A stretch of 64,000 nt of DNA from an uncultured Verrucomicrobiota bacterium (GCA_903939515.1 CAJAHH010000135.1:1-64000), one strand, 5' to 3'. Positions 8,917 to 18,716 are shown, counted from the first letter of the stretch. Notes: generated by a model from the letters alone, not told the origin. A program made the numbers and translations.

Positions 8917-9278
8917 AGAATGAGTCTGGGCAAGACCCTACGGGCTGACAAATCCATCCAGCTTCAACGAGTCGTGTTTGTTTCTAGAAAACATTCAAAA
9001 AAACCTTCAAGGGACCTCTCTACAGCACCGATTAAAAGATAATCGGTGAGGTTTAAGTCGTCTTTTTTTGGGGGGTATTAACGCCCACGAAAACTAACGA
9101 AAACTCACGAAAACTCACGAAAATCCACGAACATCCACGAACATCCACGAACTGAAAGTCCATCGGCCCTAGATTCGGTCGCCTCACTTTTCGCAAATTC
9201 ACAATCTGAGCTGCCATGCCCCCTAACGACGTCTGACACATCTGGCTCTAAACACATCTGGCTCTAGATCTCCCTGAC
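8917..9278. other. Intergenic region with short tandem and direct repeats
   Basis: About 360 nt without a convincing gene. It contains the 10-bp tandem repeat at 9087-9150 and two copies of ACACATCTGGCTCTA at 9236-9250 and 9252-9266, just before the next gene. A 62-codon minus-strand frame across the tandem repeat is a repeat-driven artefact. Confidence 0.6.
9087..9150. repeat. 10-bp tandem repeat (ACGAAAACTC/ACGAACATCC type)
   Basis: Six full units plus a partial one: ACGAAAACTA, ACGAAAACTC (twice), ACGAAAATCC, ACGAACATCC (twice), then ACGA. The units drift in sequence from left to right. Read on the other strand they give a TTCGTG-rich repeat. Confidence 0.85.
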
Positions 9279-9995
9279 ATGTCCGACACCCCTCCAGCAT
9301 CCAGTTCGCTCAGATCCACTTACGCGGCGGCATCGGCACTCAAGCCCCTTGCAAAGGTCGAACTGATCAGTCATCTGGTTCAAGAGGTTCCGCCCCTGAG
9401 CCTTCAAGGACTCTCTGGAAGCGCTCGTCAAAAGATCCTAGAGGCCCCCCTGGATCCGGCGATCCTCAATGAACGGCTCGAAAAGGCCCTGGCTATCCTC
9501 CATACAGCGAGACTGACGCCGGATTATTTTTACGTGAAAATCCTCGAGGGGATCAGCGACTTCGAAGCCATCGACTCATTGAACTGCCTTTTTCGGGAGC
9601 GCTTCACCTCGCTCCACCGTGGCGCTATGGACTTGGCTGACCTTCCGTGGCTGATGAAATTGGAAAGTGTAAGCCAGCGAAACATTGAGCAGCCTCGCAA
9701 GATTCCAATTTATTTCGCCGTCAAGGGCACCCGAAACAAAACCTTCGAGGAGCAGTTGGAGATCGTCGACAATCAAGGTTTGGTCCCGGCCGATCCCATC
9801 GAGCAATTGTTGTCGGCCATGGCTTTTGCCTGCCTCTATCCCAGCACCGACCCCTTCCGAAGCCAGTTGGTGAGGGGAGCCGTGCCCGATGCCGCACTGT
9901 TCAACACCAAAAGCCATGGATTGCGCACCTTCCCCTTGAGCGGCGGGCGTTGCCCAATCGCGTCCATGTCCGCTCTGCCCGCCATCGTCACCTAG
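9279..9995 (+). CDS. Hypothetical protein of unknown function
   Basis: A 238-residue open frame that I do not recognise. Composition is that of a soluble, largely helical protein; there is no signal peptide or membrane segment. It has a serine-rich start, a charged middle (about residues 60-130) and a Cys-containing end (SGGRCPIASMSALP). The codon usage resembles neighbouring genes and the frame is uninterrupted, which favours a real gene. The reverse-strand frame over it is shorter and has no start context. It stands alone between the repeat-bearing spacer and the yggS-type gene. Confidence 0.55.
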   Translation: MSDTPPASSSLRSTYAAASALKPLAKVELISHLVQEVPPLSLQGLSGSARQKILEAPLDPAILNERLEKALAILHTARLTPDYFYVKILEGISDFEAIDSLNCLFRERFTSLHRGAMDLADLPWLMKLESVSQRNIEQPRKIPIYFAVKGTRNKTFEEQLEIVDNQGLVPADPIEQLLSAMAFACLYPSTDPFRSQLVRGAVPDAALFNTKSHGLRTFPLSGGRCPIASMSALPAIVT

Positions 9996-10148
9996 GTCTG
10001 CAGCTTTCCAATACCATTCCAATACCAGTTTACCCCACCTTCACCTGTTATTCAGCACCCGTTCGAGGCGAGACAGGCTGGCCTCGGAGGCCCCGGTTTT
10101 TATACAAATCTAATCCCGCAGAACCCCGTTCTGATGTAGCTTTACGGC

Positions 10149-10880
10149 GTGTCCGAACTTCAGGAAAACCTCACCCGCATTCGCAGCCGCATCGACCAGG
10201 CTTGCGAGCGTTCCGGTCGCCAACCGGACTCGGTCCGGCTTATGGCGGTGAGCAAAAATCAGTCACCCGAGCTGGTGGCTCAGGCAGCCTCGGCCGGACT
10301 GACCCTTTTCGGAGAGAACCGAATCCAGGAGGCCAAGGTGAAGATCCCCCTGTGCCCCAGCCAATTGGAGTGGCATTTCATCGGGCACCTGCAATCCAAC
10401 AAATCACGCGATGCCGTCAGCCTATTCCATGTCGTACAGGGCGTGGACTCGCTTGCACTGGCCGAGGAACTCCAAAAGCAGGCCATCAAACAGGCTCGTT
10501 CCTTGCCCATCCTGCTTGAGGTCAATGTCGCGGGTGAGTCCTCCAAATTCGGATGGAACCCCGATCGCTTGTTGGCCGAGTTGCTGCAACTCAATGCCCT
10601 GAACCGCCTAGAGGTCCACGGCCTGATGACCATCGCTCCGTACGCTGTGGATCCAGAACAGGTCCGGCCGATTTTTCGCCGTTTGCGCGAACTGCGGGAT
10701 CGTTGTACCGACCTGCTGGGAGCCCCACTACCCGTTCTCAGCATGGGGATGAGTGGCGACTTGGAAGTCGCCATTGAAGAGGGGGCCACTCTAGTCCGAG
10801 TGGGAACGGCTCTCTTCGGAGAGCGCCCGCGTAGGACCGAGGCGAACAACCCTCCCGACGCTTCCGATTCTGTCGGTTAG
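10149..10880 (+). CDS. YggS/PLPBP-family pyridoxal phosphate homeostasis protein
   Basis: A 243-residue single-domain PLP-binding TIM-barrel protein of the YggS/PROSC family, which buffers intracellular PLP and affects amino-acid and vitamin B6 balance rather than catalysing a known reaction. The PLP lysine is in LMAVSKNQSPE (about residue 37). GENRIQEA, WHFIGHLQSNKSR, SKFGW, HGLMTIAPY and SMGMSGDLEVAIEEGATLVRVGTALFG are all family motifs. The start is GTG at 10149. A diverged dispersed repeat begins 20 nt after the stop. Confidence 0.93.
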   Translation: MSELQENLTRIRSRIDQACERSGRQPDSVRLMAVSKNQSPELVAQAASAGLTLFGENRIQEAKVKIPLCPSQLEWHFIGHLQSNKSRDAVSLFHVVQGVDSLALAEELQKQAIKQARSLPILLEVNVAGESSKFGWNPDRLLAELLQLNALNRLEVHGLMTIAPYAVDPEQVRPIFRRLRELRDRCTDLLGAPLPVLSMGMSGDLEVAIEEGATLVRVGTALFGERPRRTEANNPPDASDSVG

Positions 10881-10899
10881 GCGGTGCCTTATAGGGGTA

Positions 10900-10964
10900 G
10901 CTCGGAGATTAATCCCTACCTAGGAGGCTTATCGGGCTGCATCCCAGATTCCCGCTACAAACTC
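10900..10964 (+). repeat. Dispersed intergenic repeat, copy A
   Basis: This 65-nt stretch aligns with 41915-41983: both begin GCTCGGAGAT, share TACCT-GGAGGCT-ATCGGGCT and end ACAAACTC, with small substitutions and gaps between. Both copies lie on the plus strand directly behind the stop codon of a plus-strand gene and in front of a convergent gene. Confidence 0.65.
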
Positions 10965-11046
10965 CACCCCGCACACGCACCTCCGGGATAGGTCCGGTGC
11001 CCTCAACGAGCGGCCGCACACGCCGGACGCCGGGTCAGGAGCCCCG

Positions 11047-11084
11047 GCCGCCGGTGGGGCTCATCGGCTAGCCCCACCGGCGGC
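11047..11084. terminator. 15-bp perfect inverted repeat, possible bidirectional transcription end
   Basis: GCCGCCGGTGGGGCT (11047-11061) pairs perfectly with 11070-11084 across an 8-nt loop. It sits between convergent genes, where a terminator is expected, but no T-run follows on either strand, so it could be another kind of hairpin. Confidence 0.45.
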
Positions 11085-11203
11085 TGGACCCCTCAGCTCC
11101 AGCTAGGATCCAGCCGCCGGGTGATCAGGTCTCCAGGGGCATTCCACTCCGATGCCCGAATCTGGGAGTCGGCGCTGGATAGCCCTGTAGGATGACAGGC
11201 TCT

Positions 11204-12559
11204 TTAGCCCCCCAACGCTGCGGCTTGGCTCGGGTCTGCGATGGCGCCCTTGTTGAAATCCACATATTCCTCGGTCAAGTCGGCGGCGTACATGACGGCC
11301 GAGGCCTTTCCTAGGTTGAGTCGGATATGCAACTCGAAGGTGTCGGCCTGGACGGCGTTCCACAAATCGGCAAACAGCGTCTTGGTCGGCTGTCCTCGAC
11401 GCAGGCTCCAAAGAACTTTGCGGGTTCCCGAAGCAGCATAGCCGATGTCTACCTTGTCCTCCACGATCTTGGCCGAACTGTATCCCAAGGCATCGATGAT
11501 CCGTCCCCAATTGGGGTCTCCTCCGTGCCAACTGGTCTTGACCAGGGCGCTGTTGGCCACCGCTCGGGCGGCGGCATCGGCATCGGCATAGGACTGAGCG
11601 CCTTCCACGCGGACCGTCACCACGCGGTGAACTCCCTCGCCATCGCACACGATCATCTTGGCCAATGACAGGCACACATGCGACAGGGCCGCTTGAAAGA
11701 CCTCGAAGTCTTTGCCGGAGGATTTCCGGATGGCGGTATTTCCGGCCAGCCCGTTGGCTAGAGCCAGCACCGTGTCATTGGTGCTCATGTCCCCATCCAC
11801 GGTGATTCGGTTGAAGCTCGAGGCCACCGCTTCGTTGAGGGCGCTCTGAAGAGGCTTGGCAGCGATGTCGGCATCCGTGGTGATGAAGCACAACATGGTG
11901 GCATGCAATCCGGCCGGCACCCCACTCGGAGCGGTTGCCGGACGGGCTCCGGTCGGTGACATGCCAGGTTGGATCATGCCGGCCCCTTTGCACATGCCGC
12001 CAATACGGACAATCCGCCTCCCAATCTTGAGTTCGATCGCGATCGTCTTAGGGCGCGAGTCGCTGGTCATAATGGCCTCGGCCGCGTGGGCCGCGTGCTC
12101 TGGCGTAGCACCCAGAACCTCAGCCGCTGCGACAATCCCTGCAGTCACCTGCTCCATGGGCATTTGCACGCCGATCCGCCCGGTGGATCCAACCAGCACC
12201 CGTCCGGTGGAAAGACCCAAAACCTTCTCAGCCAATCCCGTCATAGCTAGGGCGTCCTTCATGCCTTGACGCCCGGTGCAGGCATTCGCGTTACCACTGT
12301 TGACCACCACGGCCTGGGCAACCCCCTTGGCCACTCGGGAGACACAGACCTTCACTGGCGCGGCGCAAATCTGGTTCGTCGTGAAGAGACCCGCCACCGC
12401 CGCAGGAGTCTCGCTGACCAGTAGGCAAAGGTCCCGCTTGCGCCCCTTATCGGAGCCCTTGCCGGTACCCAGACGCTTAATGTCACAGAAAACCCCACCC
12501 GCGAGGAACCCTTGAGGAGCCACCACGGCCCCATCGATCGGCTTGAACTTGAATTGCAC
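11204..12559 (-). CDS. argJ: Bifunctional glutamate N-acetyltransferase/amino-acid acetyltransferase ArgJ
   Basis: ArgJ transfers the acetyl group from N-acetylornithine to glutamate (and in bifunctional forms makes acetylglutamate from acetyl-CoA) in arginine synthesis. Family features seen: GAVVAPQGFLAGGV at the start, VVVNSGNANACTG, VLVGSTGRIG, the autocleavage/nucleophile site HATMLCFITTDADI, GDMSTNDTVLALANG and the C-terminal GGDPNWGRIIDALGYS. Between KGAGMIQPGM and HATML there is an insertion of about 18 residues (nt 11906-11959) not usual in the family. The frame opens at 12661, but I prefer the GTG at 12559 (451 residues), just before the conserved N-terminus; the longer form would add 34 atypical residues. 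The gene lies alone, behind the MBL gene. Confidence 0.9.
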   Translation of the reverse strand: MQFKFKPIDGAVVAPQGFLAGGVFCDIKRLGTGKGSDKGRKRDLCLLVSETPAAVAGLFTTNQICAAPVKVCVSRVAKGVAQAVVVNSGNANACTGRQGMKDALAMTGLAEKVLGLSTGRVLVGSTGRIGVQMPMEQVTAGIVAAAEVLGATPEHAAHAAEAIMTSDSRPKTIAIELKIGRRIVRIGGMCKGAGMIQPGMSPTGARPATAPSGVPAGLHATMLCFITTDADIAAKPLQSALNEAVASSFNRITVDGDMSTNDTVLALANGLAGNTAIRKSSGKDFEVFQAALSHVCLSLAKMIVCDGEGVHRVVTVRVEGAQSYADADAAARAVANSALVKTSWHGGDPNWGRIIDALGYSSAKIVEDKVDIGYAASGTRKVLWSLRRGQPTKTLFADLWNAVQADTFELHIRLNLGKASAVMYAADLTEEYVDFNKGAIADPSQAAALGG

Positions 12560-12715
12560 GACTGGTTTGAAGCGGACCCGGGCGTTGGAAACAACCTCAA
12601 ACCGCTGTGACCCCTCCGAAACTCTCAATCTTAGTCGAAGTCTCGTCCCGGATTGAATCAACTTTTTTGAGTCATCGGGCTCTGACCCACAGCCGACAAT
12701 GACACACTGCAGGTC

Positions 12716-13282
12716 TCAAAACTCCAAGATTTGGCCTGGCTGTGGCACCACCACCTCCGCCTGAGGCTTCAGCACCTGAAGGGCCTGCCCGAAGGCCAAT
12801 GACGCGCACTCCTCACCATGGATGACTGTGATCTTGCGCAATGAACCGGAGAGCGATTTCACGTATCCAATTAATTCAGACCGACCGGCATGACCAGAAA
12901 ACGCATCGATGCGGGACACGTGCTGACTGTCAGCCAATTGAACCCGCGCAGAATCCTCCAGCATCACCGCGCAGAGATCGCGAGTGGCGAATGTCGAGTA
13001 TATGTTCCCCTGGTAACCCTTCCGGCACAAGTTGGGTAAATTGCCGGCGTGATCAATATGAGCATGACTCAACACCACCGCGTCCAAAGTGGTCGGATCG
13101 AATGAAAATTCTCGATTTCGTCGGATCGATTCCTCACGCCGCCCCTGGTAGAGACCACATTCTGGAAGGATACGATGGCCATTGACCTCGACAAGGTACA
13201 TGGAACCGGTCGTTGTCCGTGTGGCGCCCATGTAGTGAATTTTCACATAGCACGGATAAGCGGCTTCCATTGCATTCTCCAA
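12716..13282 (-). CDS. Shortened metallo-beta-lactamase/RNase-J-CPSF-like protein lacking the beta-CASP domain
   Basis: A 188-residue protein that looks like the two ends of a roughly 450-residue beta-CASP MBL-fold ribonuclease joined together. Residues 1-115 match the N-terminal MBL half: GATRTTTGSMYLVEVNGHRI, CGLYQGRR, LSHAHIDHAGNLPNL (HxHxDH metal motif) and ATRDLCAVMLEDSARVQ. From about residue 116 it continues as the C-terminal RMMBL segment: IDAFSGHAGRSELIGYVKSL and VIHGEECASLAFGQAL. The beta-CASP domain and the intervening metal ligands are absent, with the join near nt 12938. The frame is intact. It could be an in-frame deletion relic or a functional mini-protein. It lies divergent from the E2 gene and upstream of argJ. 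Confidence 0.8.
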   Translation of the reverse strand: MENAMEAAYPCYVKIHYMGATRTTTGSMYLVEVNGHRILPECGLYQGRREESIRRNREFSFDPTTLDAVVLSHAHIDHAGNLPNLCRKGYQGNIYSTFATRDLCAVMLEDSARVQLADSQHVSRIDAFSGHAGRSELIGYVKSLSGSLRKITVIHGEECASLAFGQALQVLKPQAEVVVPQPGQILEF

Positions 13283-13405
13283 GCCGAAGATCGGAGCGGT
13301 GTTGGCCTTGGAATTTGGTCAGATGTCAAACTCTCTCCACCCTAACCCCACAAAAAAACAATTTCACCCGGGAGAGCACTTGCCACACATTAGCGCGTCA
13401 AAATT

Positions 13406-14692
13406 ATGGACGTAAGGTTTCCCAAGGTTGGAGAAGGCGCTGACAGCGGCAAGGTTGTCAGCGTTCTGGTCAAGGTCGGCGACACCATCAGCGCCGGTCA
13501 GACAATCCTCGAGCTCGAGTCGGAGAAGGCCATCGCGCCTATCCCCTCTCCAGCTGGCGGGAAGATCACCGCCATCTCCGTCAAAGAGGGTGACACGATC
13601 ACCGTCGGCTCGGTGCTCTTGAGCCTGGAAGGCGGGAACAGCGACGGCGCATCGGCATCCGCATCGCCGACGACCAAAAAGGCGGCAGCCCCTCGGGCGG
13701 CGCGACCCGTGGTCGCTGACGATGTCGACGACGACGACCTCTTGCCGACCGCCACTGAAGACGACGGCCCGGTTCCCGCGGCCAGCCCGTATGTCCGCAA
13801 GGTTGCCCGTGAACTGGGCATCCCCCTGAGCCGAGTCCGTGGTTCCGCCTCCGGTGGCCGCGTGGTCGTCGAAGATCTGGCCCGCTACATCGGCAAACTG
13901 GAGTCCAAAGTGGCCCGCGCCGGCAAGTACGCCGAAGCCCCCCAAGGACTCAGCTTCCCCCTCGTCAACCAAGACTTCGCTGTCTTTGGTCCCGTCACCA
14001 GCGAGCCGTTGACCCCGCTGCGAAAGATCATTTCGGCCCGAATGGTCGAGAACAAGGTCACCCTTCCCCATGTCACCCAATTCGCCGATGCGGACATGAG
14101 CGGCATCGAGGCGTTAAGGGCCCAGTTCAAAGCCGACTACGAAAAGGCGGGCTCCAAGCTCACGCCCACCCCCTTCCTCATTAAGGCGTTGGTCGAAACC
14201 CTGCAGAAGTATCCGAAGTTCAACGCCAGTTTGCAGGAGGTTGCCGAGACCCTGATCATCAAGCACTACTACCACATCGGCATCGCAGTCGATACCGACG
14301 CGGGATTGCTCGTTCCGGTGCTGCGCGACGCCGATAAGAAGTCGTTGCTGCAAATCGCCAAAGAACTGACCGAGATCGCGGGCTTAGCCCGAGATCGCAA
14401 GCTCTCCCCCGATTCGATGAAGGGAGGTTCCTTCACCGTCTCCAACCAAGGTGCCATCGGTGGCTCCCACTTCACTCCGATTATCAACAAACCCGAGGTC
14501 GCCATCCTCGGCTTGGGCAAGACTTCGCTGAAGCCCGTTGTCACCGCCGAGGGCAAGATCGAAGCCCGTCCCATCCTACCGCTGACCATCAGCTATGACC
14601 ACCGGGTCATTGATGGCGGATCAGCCGCCCGATTCACGGTGGACTTGATCAAAGCCATCGAGACATTCCCAGCCTCCGCAGTGAAGCTCTAA
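13406..14692 (+). CDS. pdhC: Dihydrolipoamide acyltransferase (E2) of a 2-oxoacid dehydrogenase complex
   Basis: A 428-residue E2 component. One lipoyl domain at about residues 1-78 carries the lipoylated lysine in LESEKAIAPIPSP. An Ala/Asp-rich linker follows, then a peripheral subunit-binding domain (SPYVRKVARELGIPLSRVRGS, GRVVVEDLARYI, about 130-170). The catalytic domain ends with the transferase motif YDHRVIDGGSAARF. The domain layout and the sequence PRILPLTISYDHRV-like end fit pyruvate dehydrogenase E2 best, but acyl specificity is inferred. The E3 gene follows after 13 nt; E1 genes are not present in the window. Confidence 0.93.
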   Translation: MDVRFPKVGEGADSGKVVSVLVKVGDTISAGQTILELESEKAIAPIPSPAGGKITAISVKEGDTITVGSVLLSLEGGNSDGASASASPTTKKAAAPRAARPVVADDVDDDDLLPTATEDDGPVPAASPYVRKVARELGIPLSRVRGSASGGRVVVEDLARYIGKLESKVARAGKYAEAPQGLSFPLVNQDFAVFGPVTSEPLTPLRKIISARMVENKVTLPHVTQFADADMSGIEALRAQFKADYEKAGSKLTPTPFLIKALVETLQKYPKFNASLQEVAETLIIKHYYHIGIAVDTDAGLLVPVLRDADKKSLLQIAKELTEIAGLARDRKLSPDSMKGGSFTVSNQGAIGGSHFTPIINKPEVAILGLGKTSLKPVVTAEGKIEARPILPLTISYDHRVIDGGSAARFTVDLIKAIETFPASAVKL

Positions 14693-14705
14693 CAGCCCAA
14701 GCGAC

Positions 14706-16127
<1,422 letters not shown>

Positions 16128-16163
16128 GTCGGACCTCTGAGTCGGATCTCCTGCAAATTCTTC

Positions 16164-16199
16164 GGGGCCAAGTTTACAAGACTTGGCCCCTTCTTTTTT
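16164..16199 (+). terminator. Rho-independent terminator after the E2-E3 operon
   Basis: GGGGCCAAGT (16164-16173) pairs with ACTTGGCCCC (16181-16190) across a 7-nt loop and is followed by TTCTTTTTT. Confidence 0.92.
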
Positions 16200-16415
16200 G
16201 AGGTCTCGATTCCAAGGAGCAACTCACTGCGACGCTGGCATGCAGCTGGATCCGCTTTGTAGCCAAAGGTTGATCCTTTGAAGCACGCAGCCCACCACGG
16301 AAAGCCGTTGCGACATTCCGAGACCTTGGACGCTCATTTTACTTCCCGTGCAACAGGATCTCCCGCAGTTTCCCGAGGCCGTTGCCGCGCCCGAGGCGCC
16401 TGCCGGCTTCAACCC

Positions 16416-17117
16416 ATGAAGAACACCCTTCGCCTCTTGATGACCACCACGCTCGCGGCCACAGCCGCACTCGCACAGGACAAACTCGACCTCACGGCCG
16501 AGAAGAACCGAGCCAGTTACGCCATCGGGGCGGACATTGCCAACAGCATGAAGCGCCAAGCGCTCGACCTAGACACCAAGGCCCTGGCGGCCGGGTTGGT
16601 CGACGGCATGAGCGGCAAGCTGCAGCTGAAAGACGCAGAACTAGAAAAAGCCATGAATGACTTCAAAACTACATTGATGGCGAAGCGTCAGGCAACTCAG
16701 GCCACGGCTGGTGCCGAGAACATCAAGAAGGGAACCGACTTTCTAGCCGCCAACGCTAAGAAAGACGGCGTGAAAACCACCGCCAGCGGCCTCCAGTACA
16801 AGGTCATGAAGGCGGGTCCCGACGGCGGTAAGAGCCCGAAGGCGACCGACACGGTCAAGGTTCACTACCATGGCACCCTCATCGACGGGACCGTCTTCGA
16901 TAGCTCTGTGCAACGCGGTGAACCGATCTCCTTCCCCCTGAATGGCGTGATCCCGGGTTGGACCGAGGGCGTGCAGCTCATGAAAGTGGGCGACAAGTTC
17001 CAGTTCACCATCCCGTCGGCCCTGGCCTACGGCGAGCAAGGTGCGGGCGGCGCCATCGGGCCGAGCTCCACCCTCATCTTCGAGGTGGAACTCCTCGGAA
17101 TCGAAGCGGGCAAGTAA
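16416..17117 (+). CDS. Exported FKBP-type peptidyl-prolyl cis-trans isomerase
   Basis: A 233-residue protein with a cleavable signal peptide (MKNTLRLLMTTTLAATAALA, cut before QDKLD), so it acts in the periplasm. Residues about 25-105 form the helical dimerisation domain seen in FkpA/Mip (YAIGADIANSMK and following). The FKBP catalytic domain occupies about 125-230: VKVHYHGTLIDGTVFDSS, GVIPGWTEGVQLMKVGDKFQFTIP-type core, LAYGEQGAGG and the terminal LIFEVELLGI. The ATG at 16416 is chosen because the signal peptide starts there; an upstream in-frame extension to 16278 is not protein-like. A terminator follows. Confidence 0.94.
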   Translation: MKNTLRLLMTTTLAATAALAQDKLDLTAEKNRASYAIGADIANSMKRQALDLDTKALAAGLVDGMSGKLQLKDAELEKAMNDFKTTLMAKRQATQATAGAENIKKGTDFLAANAKKDGVKTTASGLQYKVMKAGPDGGKSPKATDTVKVHYHGTLIDGTVFDSSVQRGEPISFPLNGVIPGWTEGVQLMKVGDKFQFTIPSALAYGEQGAGGAIGPSSTLIFEVELLGIEAGK

Positions 17118-17142
17118 TCGACCTGCGGTCTCTTTCCTGAAC

Positions 17143-17176
17143 GCCGGAGGCGCTTCCAAGCGCTTCCGGCTTTTTT
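17143..17176 (+). terminator. Rho-independent terminator after the FKBP gene
   Basis: GCCGGAGGCGC (17143-17153) pairs, with one G-U, with GCGCTTCCGGC (17160-17170) over a 6-nt loop, followed by six T. The longest possible pabB frame would start inside it, which argues for the later pabB start. Confidence 0.9.
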
Positions 17177-17270
17177 GAATCCCACAAGGACTGCATTCCT
17201 CTGGGCAGTACCGATTGACTCCTCGCCGAAGACGCCCACGGTCACGGGAAGCGAACTCCTCACCGCACCC

Positions 17271-18716
17271 ATGCGAACTCTCGTCGAGACCCTAGAGACT
17301 GCGCACACTCCAGAATCACTGGGTGCAGCCCTGCAGGACGAACCCGGACGGGTCGTCCTTCGGACAGGGATGTTCGAAGTCCCCTCGGCCCGCTACTCGA
17401 TCGTCACCGCTCGCCCCTTCCAGACCTTCCAGTCCATGGGGTCCCGATGCGAGACCCGACGCAGTGACGGCGCGCGGGAGATCCAGTTCGGCAATCCCTG
17501 GGCCATCTTGGGGGCGTTGTCCGAGCGCTGCGAGATCCTCGATGAGGTCGACCTCCCCTTTCCCTTGGGTGGCATCTTTGGTTTTTGGGGCTACGATCTA
17601 AAGGGCTTCGTGGAGCCCCGTCTCTCGCGTCATGCGGTGCACGACTTGGAAATCCCGGATTGCCGAGTCGGGTTCCACGGAAGCTTGGTGGTCTTTGATC
17701 ATCGACTGAGCACCGCGACCATCATCGCCACCGGCTTGTGCCCAAACGGAGACCGCTCCGAGCAAACCGCTCGCGAAGACCTGGAGTGGTGGCGCGAACG
17801 CCTGACCACTCCGCCCTCCGACGATCCAGAACCCGCTCTCGAGATGCCCTCCGGAGATATCACCGCTTCAGTGACGCGTGCGGAGTTCATCCGCTCCGTC
17901 GAGGCGGCGCAGCGGTGGATCCGCAGTGGCGACATTTATCAGGTCAACTTGTCCCAGCGCCTCAGTGCACCTTGGACTGCGGGAGGATGGGCGCTCTTCC
18001 GACGACTGCTGGAGGTGTCCCCCGCCCCGTTCTCCGCCTTCCTAGATGGCGAAGACTTCACGATCGCATCCTCGTCGCCTGAGTTGTTTCTTCGCCTCAG
18101 CGGATCTCATGTCCTCACTCGCCCCATCAAGGGAACACGGCCGCGCAGCACCGATCCGGTTCGGGACGCACAGTGGATGTATGAACTCCAACGCAGCAGT
18201 AAAGAGATGGCGGAGTTGGTGATGATCACCGATTTGCTGCGCAACGATCTCGGCCGCGTTTGCGAATACGGAACGGTGCAAGTCCCTGAATTGGTCCGAC
18301 TGGAACGGTTCACCCAGGTCCAGCACTTGGTGTCCACCATTGAAGGACGCATCCGCTCTCCCCTGACTCACCTAGAGGTTCTCGAATCGTGTTTCCCCGG
18401 CGGGAGTATCACCGGTGCGCCCAAGATCCGGGCTATGGAAATTATTGATGCACTGGAACCCGTGGCCCGAGGTCCTTACACCGGCTGTCTCGGATATCTC
18501 GGATTCAATCGAGAAAGCCAACTGAGCATCACCATTCGCTCGGCTACCACCCTCAATGACCGAGCCTGGTTCCATGTGGGGGCGGGCATCGTCGCCGACT
18601 CGGTGCCTGAGGCCGAATACGACGAGACCCTAGCCAAGGCGAGCGGGCTCTTGCGAGCGCTGCAAGGGACCTCCGTGGCGGTTCCCGAAGTCCACTCGAG
18701 CAGGAGGCAACCGTGA
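17271..18716 (+). CDS. pabB: Aminodeoxychorismate synthase component I
   Basis: A 481-residue chorismate-utilising enzyme. It converts chorismate and ammonia to 4-amino-4-deoxychorismate on the way to p-aminobenzoate and folate. The catalytic PIKGTRPR motif has the lysine typical of PabB, where anthranilate synthase TrpE has alanine. Other signatures are SGDIYQVNLSQRL, SSSPELFLRL, DLLRNDLGRV, FPGGSITGAPKIRAMEII and GYLGF. Directly followed with a 4-nt overlap by an aminotransferase class IV lyase gene, the usual pabC partner. The start ATG at 17271 avoids the terminator at 17143-17176. The glutamine amidotransferase partner (pabA) is not in the window. Confidence 0.94.
   Translation: MRTLVETLETAHTPESLGAALQDEPGRVVLRTGMFEVPSARYSIVTARPFQTFQSMGSRCETRRSDGAREIQFGNPWAILGALSERCEILDEVDLPFPLGGIFGFWGYDLKGFVEPRLSRHAVHDLEIPDCRVGFHGSLVVFDHRLSTATIIATGLCPNGDRSEQTAREDLEWWRERLTTPPSDDPEPALEMPSGDITASVTRAEFIRSVEAAQRWIRSGDIYQVNLSQRLSAPWTAGGWALFRRLLEVSPAPFSAFLDGEDFTIASSSPELFLRLSGSHVLTRPIKGTRPRSTDPVRDAQWMYELQRSSKEMAELVMITDLLRNDLGRVCEYGTVQVPELVRLERFTQVQHLVSTIEGRIRSPLTHLEVLESCFPGGSITGAPKIRAMEIIDALEPVARGPYTGCLGYLGFNRESQLSITIRSATTLNDRAWFHVGAGIVADSVPEAEYDETLAKASGLLRALQGTSVAVPEVHSSRRQP

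Larger units (their letters stand above)
10881..11203. other. Intergenic region between convergent yggS-type gene and argJ
   Basis: About 320 nt between convergent genes. It holds a 65-nt copy of a dispersed repeat (10900-10964) and a perfect 15-bp inverted repeat (11047-11061 with 11070-11084). No convincing reading frame. Confidence 0.55.

Noticed and set aside
9053-9241. A 62-codon minus-strand frame over the 10-bp tandem repeat
   Set aside because: The sequence is dictated by the repeat, with no ribosome binding site and no homology that I recognise.
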